Shown here one piece after another: positions 32,024 through 40,794 of a stretch of DNA of 64,000 bases. The position numbers and the translations under genes were made by a program. The notes beneath the pieces are model-generated. The model ran no database searches. It saw only the letters and a list, made by a program, of their open reading frames with translations, and was not told where the DNA came from. The first letter of the stretch is position 1; every line of letters begins with the position of its first letter. Source of the stretch: Odontesthes bonariensis (Eukaryota > Chordata > Actinopteri > Atheriniformes > Atherinopsidae); the NCBI RefSeq assembly GCF_027942865.1, contig NC_134510.1, positions 37,565,663-37,629,662 of the forward strand, written 5' to 3'.

Positions 32024-35000
32024 CTTTAAAAATAATTCACCACTGTTACTTCAGAGCTGTTAATAACATCAGTCTTTAACAAGTGACGGTGCTGATGGGA
32101 AGCGCAGCTTTAAAAAGGATCCCAGCAGTATGTCATGGAGAACAAACAGGTTCCTCTTTCTCTCGATAATATCTAAAAAGCATTTGGGCAAAGCACAAAC
32201 AACATGACAAAAGCTCTGCTGTCCTTTAGTTAGAGATTGCTGTCAATATTTGGTTTAATCTGATCTAGGAACTATGTCTGTTTCCGTGCATTGTTGTGCT
32301 ACAAAGGTTGTCATGTTTTAAATTCTGGTGGGTTAACATCCCCTAAATGTGAATGAGACACATGCACATTTCACCCCCCATCCCACTGAAATACATGACT
32401 TTAAAAGATATTTGTCCAGAAGTGTCAGGTTGGGGTGGTGGGTAGGACATGGAGGCAGACTCAAAGGTGTAAAATGAAAAACTTGGTTTATTTGCAAACA
32501 AAGGTTAAACAAAAAGTGCGGCTGAGCCGGATAACAAGACTAAACTGAGGGTCAAAGACATGAATGTAATACTGACAAAACAAAACACTTAACTTAGGTT
32601 TGTGGCTTTGTGGCATGAGAGGTGAAAATGAGGTATCAGGGTATCAAGGTAGGTAGGGTAAGGAAAGATCCGACAAACTGAATGTCATGGTTTAACCACT
32701 TAGTCCGACCCACAAGCAGAAAACTCTCAGGAGACTCAGGGAAGTTTCAAAAGGTTTAATATACAGGTTGGGGTGAAAATATGACAAGATATTATTCCCA
32801 GAACTCGGGTTGGGGTTTCACACAGGCACTGGTCCTAAGGAGAGAGAGCACAGAACAGGGTGAGTTTGGAGATGGTTGGTTGGGTCCAGTATTTCTTTAA
32901 AGTGTGGCTTACTGGGAGTTTTTGGGGTGATCCTCCAAGGGGGGGCTGCTAGGGATTCTTTTTCTGGTGGTCCGTGGATTCTTAGGTGGTGTTGCGCCTT
33001 GCTTGGGAGCACGGTGGAGAGCGGAGAGGACTCAATCTAGACAAAGAAGCGAGGAAAGGAGTCTGATGCTGCCAGTCAGGAACTAGGGCTGGGGGTTGAC
33101 TGGACCTTGAAGGTTTGGTTTCAGAAATCTGTGAAACAGGCAGGAACTGAAGCAACCAGATGTGGCAAACACTCAGGCACTGGAGGAGTGGCAGCATGCT
33201 CCTTAAATGCTCCTTCTTGATGAGGTATAATAGACCACAGGTGTAGAGTTCTCAACGGGCCTGAAAATTACAACCCGACCCGAACCGGCCCGTGGCTTTC
33301 AAAGCCCGAGCCAGATGTAACCCGACACATCAATATGAATTATCTATCCGAACCCGGCCCGACGCCGGGGGTCGAGTTTTCCCATGTTATCCTATGGAGA
33401 CTGACGGGCTGCGGGTCGTTACGGCACCTATGTGCAGGGGCGGTGGCCGAATGCCCACAGCTTACTGTATGGCGGCTCAGGCTGGACGTCCCTGTTTTTT
33501 TGCTGTCATATTTTAACAGCACCTTGCATTTTGAGCATTGCACATAACCTGTGGAATTTCCATCAGAATCCAGCACCACTCCAAACACTTTCCAGACCTC
33601 TGATTTTCCCACTCCTGTAGCGACGGTGAATTCACCTGCAGCAAGTTTGCTCTTCACCAACTCCATCTTCTTCTCCGCTAAAGGCGTGCACGCAGCGGTG
33701 TCATGTCTGTCCCCGCTCCATGCAGACTTTCGTTTCGATAGATAGATCGATCACCATGATTCACGGTAAACAGCAGCGATGATTAATATATATATTTTTT
33801 TTTTTTTCACTGGGCGAAAAGATTAAGCCCGAGGACAGACCCGACCCGAGTCATCTGCTTATATTTTCGACCCGAACCCGGCCCGAACCCGCGGGTCCCG
33901 TTGGGTTTTTCGGGCCGACCCGACCCGTTGAGAACTCTACACGGGTGTGTCTAATTGGAAGGAAGAACTCAGCCCACCGACTCCCTGGCGCCATCTGCTG
34001 GATAAAGAAAACCACAACACCTTCCGGAGAACCCCCAACACTGAAAGGGGAAACCTGGAAACTAAATAGTGAACTGAGAGAGATGGGTGAGTGAGTGCAG
34101 CTGGGGAACAATGGACAGGTGAAGGGAATGAACTAATGATCAGGCATGGGAAGTGAGGGGAAAAACAATGGCAAGACTGAAAACAAGAACTCAAAAACCA
34201 AGACATGAAACTAAAAACATGGGGAAAATCCCATGGGCCTGACATAATTATTTTGTGTATTTAATTTGTGGCGCTGTTGGTCCGCCTATAAATAGGCTGG
34301 GTTTCGACAGGTTAGGGATCTGCGGGAAAACTGAGGGAGGTTAACTCTCTTTTACTTCACAGAAAATCAAAAGCAGCTGAACCAAGAACCAAAGTTCCAG
34401 AGAGTTTAATAATAAAATATATCTTTTTGAACCCTCAATCTTGTCTCGTGTCCTCCAAATATGTTGTGCCCTTGGTGGCCGTAACAGTCTCAAGTAAGTC
34501 CCAAGTAATTTTTTCTTGGGCAAGTCAAGTCCTGTAATAGGTCAAGTCAAGTCACCTTATTATTGCAATTTTACCTGCAGATTCTGATCTTAATAAAGTG
34601 AAAAGACAAAGATATAAGTAACTGTACCCCACCCCCACCCCGTATCATATCAAGCTAACGTTAGCTAACTACCGACTAGGCTAACAGGATAATATTAGCT
34701 TATTTGACGAGCACTTACTGGTCAGAATGGATCTTCAAATGACGGACAAAGTTGGAAGTTATGCTCGATGCTTAACACTCAAGTCATTCAAGTCATCGTG
34801 TTTCAAGTCAAGTCAAGTCCCGAGTCTTTAACTTCCAAGTCCGAGTCGAGTCTCAAGTCTTTTATTTTTTCAAGTCATGTCACAAGTCATCAAAACAGCG
34901 ACTCGAGTTTGTAATCCCTTTGTTCATCTGTGAAGTGTTAATTCCATTGATCTTATCATTCTTCTTCAGTAATGCTTTGTTGTTTATGTATCCATCTATT

Positions 35001-35717
35001 GGATGAATAACATCTGTATCCTAAATGCAGGAATTCATCAGTAACCACACGAAAAAATACGATGATGCAAAGCATGGCTACTGGATCGGCTTGAGCAAAA
35101 ACACCAACGATGTGTGGCTGTGGGTGGATGGAAGTGATCTCACTGAGATGTAAGCAACCACAAACACTCCACAGTTGCTACAGACATCTTAACCCCTACA
35201 ATTCAGGAACATCTCCACCGCTTTCAACAAACCAGAAACAGATGATGAAATGTGCAAAACAGTAGCGAGGTTGAGAAATTGTTTCGACATGTCTTTTTCC
35301 TTCAGTTACAGCAGAAACAGCATAAACCAGAGATCATTTCTCCTCAGAACGAACACAATGAAAATGCAGCTTTGCAGCTCCCCTAAAAGCTTTGGGCTTT
35401 ATTGATCCGAGACACGGACACTATGATACATTAAAATGGGCCATGGTACATCAACCCGTTCAGGTAAAATATTTAAGAGGCACTATTCAGCTCAGATTTT
35501 TAAAAAAAAAGACTGTTTTGAGTCTATTTTGAATAAAAGACAGCCTCTTTACACTGTCCTGTACCCAAAAGTTGTTTTTTTTTTAAAAACAGCGGCGCTG
35601 TAGCTCTTCTGCACAGAAACTCGTAGCAGATGTTATGCAGATGTTATGCAGTCACTCACCTTTTGGAGGTCGTTTCTTTTTGAAAACTACTGAGGAATAG
35701 TTGACCTCGTCCTCCAT
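30881..35717 (-). CDS. Alternative 5' module of lectin receptor: ITIM exon plus ITSM exon
   Basis: Two coding exons upstream of and overlapping copy 2. Exon 1' (35660-35717) starts MEDEVNYSSVVFKKK, an ITIM-type VNYSSV. Exon 2' (30881-30946) encodes EEEQTIYSVVKLQE, where TIYSVV fits the ITSM consensus TxYxx[VI]. Both have clean splice sites. Exon 1' ends in phase 1, and exon 2' is 66 bases with phase 1 at both ends, exactly like exon 2 of copy 2. Splicing 1'-2'-TM exon (28238-28339) onward gives an open 984-base frame (327 residues). No other TM, neck or lectin exons are visible for this module. It is therefore either an alternative promoter of the same gene or the stump of a fused neighbour. 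Confidence 0.65.
32425..34245. repeat. Dispersed repeat A, copy carrying insertions
   Basis: Left part (gtgcggctgagccggataac, ggcatgagaggtgaaaatg) and right part (tgaatgaacta, aaaacatggggaaaatcccatg) match 15680-16360. It is interrupted by unclassified sequence and by the hAT element at 33244-33939. It begins exactly where copy 2 stops matching the upstream region of copy 1 (after tttgtccagaag, 32421 versus 5174). Confidence 0.6.
33244..33939 (-). mobile_element. BED-finger hAT element with 8-bp target duplication
   Basis: Ends TAGAGTTCTCAACGGG and CCCGTTGAGAACTCTA are perfect inverted repeats. Flanks CACAGGTG (33236-33243) and CACGGGTG (33940-33947) are an 8-bp duplication with one difference. 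Inside is a minus-strand ORF (33340-33666) with a BED-type finger: VWKVFGVVLDSDGNS, then C-x2-C (CSKC) and an H...C/H stretch (SSLSRHTVSC). The transposase body is missing. Confidence 0.85.
34490..34925. repeat. AAGTC-rich low-complexity MITE
   Basis: Clusters of caagtcaagtc at both ends (34490-34550 and 34785-34885) flank about 230 bases of non-repetitive sequence. Typical fish non-autonomous element; family not determined. Confidence 0.5.
35031..35149 (+). pseudogene. Orphan lectin-domain exon on the opposite strand
   Basis: Preceded by a good acceptor (ctgtatcctaaatgcag) and followed by GTAAGC. Encodes EFISNHTKKYDDAKHG, then YWIGLSKN, then WLWVDGSD, matching the middle lectin-domain exons of copy 2 (19336-19451) and the fourth gene (60984-61111). 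Its 119-base length leaves the same phase (2 mod 3). No partner exons are visible within several hundred bases. It is intact in itself but isolated and antisense to the rest of the cluster, so most likely a relic of an inverted copy. Confidence 0.8.
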
Positions 35718-36124
35718 CCTTGAAAGTCAGCTGTGAGTGAATAAAGTGCCGGCGTTCTTCTCTGAAAAGGAACAGGTTGCCGTTCCCTTTAACATTTTAT
35801 GTTGCATTGTGGTAATTTGTTACCCAAGCTTTCTGGTCAGAAGTATGCGTGCTTCTGTAACAAATAGACTTAACAGACTTTACTGTCATTCAAAAGCACA
35901 TTCACGATGTACATTTGAGCGAGATTTCGTTGCAAGGCTCCAAGAAAAGAGAAGACAAGTAAAACAGTATAAATTAGAGCTGTCAAACGATTAAAATTTG
36001 TAATCTAATTAATCACAGGGTTGCTGGGAATTAATTTTGATTCATCCCATTCCTAAATATGACTGAAAAATTCACATTTTCTGTGCATTGTTGTTAGAAC
36101 AGAAAGATAAATGTCAAGAAGTTG

Positions 36125-36350
36125 TCAGGACTGGGTGGGCAGGACACGGATGGACTCAGAGGATGTTAAAAGCAAACTTGGTTTTTATTCACAAAAACAA
36201 ACGTTAAACAAAAGGCGCGGCTGAGCCAGATGACAAAAAAACTAAACTGTTGAAAATAAAGCATGACTAAGGAAAAACAAAACAAGGAACATTACTTGGA
36301 ATGTGGCGTGGCGTTAGAATCAGGTTAGAATGAGCTTGTTTACGATAATG
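36125..36350. repeat. Dispersed repeat A, short copy
   Basis: Shares ggcgcggctgagccagatgac and adjacent words with 15680-16360 and 32425-32640. Confidence 0.55.
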
Positions 36351-37249
36351 GCGAAAGCCAGGCGCCTTAGAGAGATTGGGCTTGAGCCACGTACGCATTG
36401 TATGATACAGAGCGGTATAAAGGCTTGGCACAAACTGAGGTCAGAGGGAATTTCCGGACATTCTGAAATGCACATGTCTCTATGACGGCTTGTTCAATAA
36501 ATTCCCCATGAGAGGCTGACTACAGGGGTTCCGACTCTTTTTTCTCCACAACAGCCCCAAGCCTCCCCGGCCGATTTGCACATTACCCACAATCTCTGCA
36601 TGTTTAAGAGTTGCTTCTGCCTCCTGAGCTGCCATTCTTGGATTCCACTTCCTCCCCTTGGTTGGGTTTGGAACCACCTTACGAACTACCACATCTTTAC
36701 TCCAAGCTAACAGGAGCTCTGTCCTAACTTTAGTACAGTTAAACTCCTCTACTAGACTAGATACTGGGAGCTGGAGCATGCCTTTCCCATACTGTGCCAC
36801 AGTACTTAAGCATCTAGGAACACCTAGCCACTTCCTAATGTAAAAACTAACTAATCTTTCCATTTTTTCTGCAAAAGATAATGGAATCTCATACATAGAC
36901 AGTGGCCACATCAACCTAGGAAACAATCCAAACTGCAGACACCACAGCTTCAACTTTCCTGGAAGCTCTGATTTATCTATTCTATCCAGTCCCTCAGCAA
37001 CATCTTTCCGAAACTGCACTGCCTGCTCTCCATCATTCTAATTGGTGTAAGGCGCATGCCATCCTGACGTCTCTCTCCACCTACAACTCACTTGGAAGCT
37101 CAAATAATTATCTCCATCGCCATTGTAAATGCTAATGGAGAAATCGTACACCCTGCCATAATGCCTATTTCTAGCCCCTGCCAACCTGTTGTGAAACCTG
37201 CTGTACTTATGCACAGTCTAATATCCTGAAAATATGCTCTTACTAAGTT

Positions 37250-38086
37250 CCATCCATCCATCCATTATCTTCCGCTGGTCCGGGGATCGGGTCGCGGGGG
37301 CAGCAGCTTAAGCAAAGAGACCCAGACGTCCCTGTCCCCGGCCACTTCCTCCAGCTCTTCTGGGGGGACCCCGAGGCGTTCCCAGGCCAGCCGAGAGACA
37401 TAGTCTCTCCAACGTGTCCTGGGTCTTCCCCGGGGCCTCCTCCCAGTGGGACGGGCCCGGAACACCTCACCGGGGAGGCGTCCAGGAGGCATTCTCACCA
37501 GATGCCCGAGCCACCTCATCTGACTCCTCTCGATGCGGAGGAGCAGCGGTTCTACTCCGAGCCCCTCCCGGATGACCGAGCTTCTCACCCTATCTCTAAG
37601 GGAGAGCCCAGACACCCTGCGGAGGAAACTCATTTCGGCCGCTTGTATTCGCGATCTCGTTCTTTCGGTCACTACCCACAGCTCGTGACCATAGGTGAGG
37701 GTAGGAACATAGATCGACCGGTAAATGGAGAGCTTGGCCTTCTGGCTCAGCTCCTTCTTCACCACGACGGGCCGGTGCAGAGCCCGCATCACTGCAGACG
37801 CCGCACCGATCCGTCTGTCAACCTCCTGCTCCATTCGTCCCTCACTCGTGAACAAGACCCCGAGATACTTGAACTCCTCCACTTGGGGAAGGATCTCATT
37901 CCCAACCCGGAGAGAGCATTCCACCCTTTTCCGGCCGAAGACCATGGTCTCGGATTTGGAGGTGCTGATTCTCATCCCCGCCGCTTCACACTCGGCTGCA
38001 AACCGCTCCAGTGAGAGCTGGAGGTCACGGCCTGACGACGCCAACAGAACCAAATCGTCCGCAAAAAGCAGAGACCCGATTCTGAA
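37250..38086 (-). mobile_element. Rex3 LINE, 3' portion, inserted in the R2-like LINE
   Basis: Flanked by perfect 11-bp duplications CTTACTAAGTT (37239-37249 and 38087-38097). Ends in (CCAT)n on the plus strand, the Rex3 tail. The 262-codon minus ORF (37265-38053) is open from just after motif C through EFKYLGVLFTSEGRM, LTYGHELWVVTERT, MRWLGHLVRMPPGR to the usual end LLPPRPDPRTSGR. 5' truncated just upstream of the FADD motif, so not autonomous; better preserved than the copy at 13158. Confidence 0.92.
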
Positions 38087-38231
38087 CTTACTAAGTTAAC
38101 AACTACTATGGGCACTCTAAAATACTCAAACGCTTTCCAAATAAGGCCATGTGGAACTGAACCAAATGTATTTGCTTGATCCAAAAATATAAGCAAAACC
38201 TGGTATTCCTGCCTTCTGCACAATAGTATCT

Positions 38232-39873
38232 GTAAGAGCAGATCTGTTAATTGTTGTCTAATTGTTGTCGGATTGTGATTGGCAGGGGGCCTATATATAT
38301 TGTATGTATGTTTGGGGGCTCGTCAGGTGTTTCCGGACAACAAACAGTTTTTGGACCGCTGTGCAGCAACATTTTGTGCTCCGTACAGATGTAATCATGA
38401 GACGTTGACCATGAGAGGCAAATAAACGGAGTTGTTTGTATAAACTCAAAGGCAACAGAGTACTCATCAGTGGCGGCTCCTCCATAGGGGCGATTTGTGC
38501 GACGCACTACCAAACACGGAGTTTTTTCTTTTTTTTTTTAATCTAGTTGCTAAGGTGGGACTAATCTGCTGTAGGCAAACTGGTTGTCTATGTCATTGTC
38601 CAATCAGATTAAGGTCGCGCCTGGTGTTGCTACGCCTATTTTGTGCGATTTTGGTCAGGGTCGAATTTGCACACGGAAGTTCCCATTGACATGAATGGGA
38701 GCTCCGTTTTTTTCAAAAATCCTGCTCCCAATGCATTCTCTATGAGAGTTTATGTGCTCGCACAAACGACGCACAACGTGCTTTCGTCATATGTCTGTTG
38801 CGCGGGACCATGAACTTTCTACTTGTTGTTGTAACATTGTGGTTTTCAATAAAGAAAAAAAAAAAAACATTCTATGAAGAAGATGGCGAGTGTCGAGTGC
38901 AACAATACGTTAGTGTTTCTGACAGAAGTGCCCTTTAGTCGTCGTACTAATGCGGAGAAGGAAGTTTGGAAGAATTTTGCGGGATGTTCGAGCAAAGATG
39001 AAACCCAGGGCTCCACCAACCCTGCTATTTTTCCAGGTAGTTTTTGATGTAGCTAAATAACTTACCCTTTTGTGCTCAATCATTGACTTGTAATGATTTA
39101 AATCTTTTATATAATGTTGACAATAATAGCAGATTGTATAATGACACATTCATTGTTTATGGTGCAGTATTATATTTAAAAAAAGAGAGAAATCTCACAT
39201 AAGTAAGCTGCACTTAACCATGTTTGACAACTGGTTATACTTTTCTAAGTCATATTTTCCAAAACTTCCATAAACACTTGACTTGGATTTATATGCTGTC
39301 ATTTTAATTACATTCTTTATAATGAAAATTGAATGAATCTTATCATTAAGAGCTTATGTGTTTACTTATCTCATAGAATCCTGGAACAATATGAGGAAAA
39401 TAAATAAATAATGGTTAAGGTGTAATATTAACTGATTGGCAAATTATGCAAAAAATAACTAAAAATTATTACAATAAATTATGCTACCTAGACAAATATA
39501 CCTCAGTCCCATGGACTTTTATGGTACTTATGGACATAACGGGGGAAATTGCAGAGTCACTTTGGTTATTTGGCAGACCAAATAACCCCTCGACTCTGCG
39601 TTGTGTTTATTTAAAGAAGACAAGGAGTTTCTGGACGATTGGACATTTTATTTCATGTGTGGGAACATAACAGGTTTGCATCAGTGCAATCAGTTCAGCT
39701 TCGCACAGCCCACTCTGATGCAGCTTTCACAGACTGGAAATTGCACTACCTAAAAAAAATGTCAGGAGCCGCCACTGGTACTCATTCATCCGTGATGGTA
39801 TGGTCCAAGCGCGTCAATTAGGTTTAAACAAGCGAAACACCTCAGTGGCTTAAAGCATTGGCTTAGCTTCTAC
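38232..39873. mobile_element. Unclassified insertion in the R2-like LINE, itself hosting a hAT
   Basis: Flanked by AGTATCT at 38225-38231 and 39874-39880, a 7-bp duplication within the LINE reading frame. Outer ends GTAAGAGCAGATC and (reverse) GTAGAAGCTAAGC are only loosely related. After removing the inner hAT the remainder is about 330 bases and non-coding. Could be a MITE or a solo LTR; undecided. Confidence 0.55.
38468..39777. mobile_element. Non-autonomous hAT, copy 1
   Basis: Perfect inverted ends CAGTGGCGGCTCCT / AGGAGCCGCCACTG and a perfect 8-bp duplication GTACTCAT (38460-38467 and 39778-39785). About 1.31 kb. Contains a short plus-strand ORF start at 38882 (MASVECNNTLVFLTEVPFSR...) running to a GT splice-like site at about 39036, possibly a transposase first exon. 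The second copy (41816-42887) is in opposite orientation. Confidence 0.9.
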
Positions 39874-40430
39874 AGTATCTATTAAGCTATTCTTTTCTAA
39901 ATAACTAGCTGATCTCTGTGCAACTAAACTAAAGAAATTCTTCCCCTCTACATTTAGGAGAGAGATCATCCGGAACTGACTCAGGTTCGAGAACTCTTTC
40001 TCGTTTGGAATAAGAACGCCTCCTGCCCCACGCCATGCTCTAGGTATAACCTGTTTCTCCCAAACTATTCTTAATTGCCTCCACAAAAACTTTGGGATAT
40101 CAGGTGCACTTTTATAAACCCGGTAGGGGACTCCATTTGGCCCTGCGGCCGACGAAGCCTTTGCACGCCTGACTACCTCCTCAACCTCCTTCCACCTAGG
40201 TGGTCTAACATCCATCTTATGAGCTATCTCTTCTAATGGTGGCATGTCAGGTGGAAGGCCTACTACTCTACGCTGCTCAAGATCTGAATATGTATTTCTT
40301 AGATACTCTTCCACCTCTAACTTTGTTGCCTTGAGCTCCTCTCCCTTTTCCTGGTTAAACAATCCTTTAACAAACTTGAACAGGTCCCTTTAAAATGCCG
40401 TCCTTACATATTCTTTCTTCTTTCTCTTAT

Positions 40431-40431
<1 letters not shown>

Positions 40432-40475
<44 letters not shown>
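40432..40475. repeat. AT microsatellite
   Basis: Uninterrupted (AT)n of about 44 bases at the 5' border of the R2-like LINE. Confidence 0.95.
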
Positions 40476-40724
40476 AGGTTCCCACCTGATGACCCCAAAG
40501 ACATGTTGGTCACCACTTCTCACTGATCTATATAGGGATTATAGGGAATTATTCACTGAGTCTGGTCCATTTTTTCTTTAGCACAAGTTTCTCGTGTTTA
40601 CCTTCAATCCAAATCTAGCCTAGCTACTGACTTGTGAATAGGGCAGCTGACAACAAGGGAAAGACCATGTGACAGATTGGAAAGACAGCTGACAGGAGGC
40701 AAAGACCCCAAAGGTGCTGCCATA

Positions 40725-40792
40725 TATACATATATATATATACATATATATATCTATATCTATATATAGATATAGATATAGATATATATGTA
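40725..40792. repeat. AT/ATCT-type microsatellite
   Basis: Compound tract of tatacatatatat and tatctatatagatatag units at the outer edge of the inverted duplication's left arm. Confidence 0.9.
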
Positions 40793-40794
40793 TA

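Larger units (their letters stand above)
36480..40385 (-). mobile_element. R2/R4-like LINE (restriction-like endonuclease group), shattered
   Basis: Minus-strand pieces in order: 39850-40362 (AKASSAAGPNGVPYRVYKSA, then LIPNEKEFSNLSQFRMISLL), 38098-38224 (LIFLDQANTFGSVPHGLIWK, RT motif A region), 36480-37237 (GWQGLE...MAGCTISPLAF, then GKLKLWCLQFGLFPRLMWPL). They belong to one RT ORF. It is interrupted by a Rex3 element and by the insertion at 38232-39873, and has a further deletion between QKAGIPGF and LIFLD. The catalytic motif C region is not seen. Clade assignment is from remembered family resemblance, not a search. Confidence 0.7.

Noticed and set aside
37502..38099. 170- and 124-codon plus-strand ORFs
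   Set aside because: Antisense of the Rex3 reverse transcriptase ORF on the minus strand.
38882..39036. Short ORF in the hAT as a captured host exon
   Set aside because: No recognisable domain and no partner exon; a remnant of the element's own first exon is more likely.
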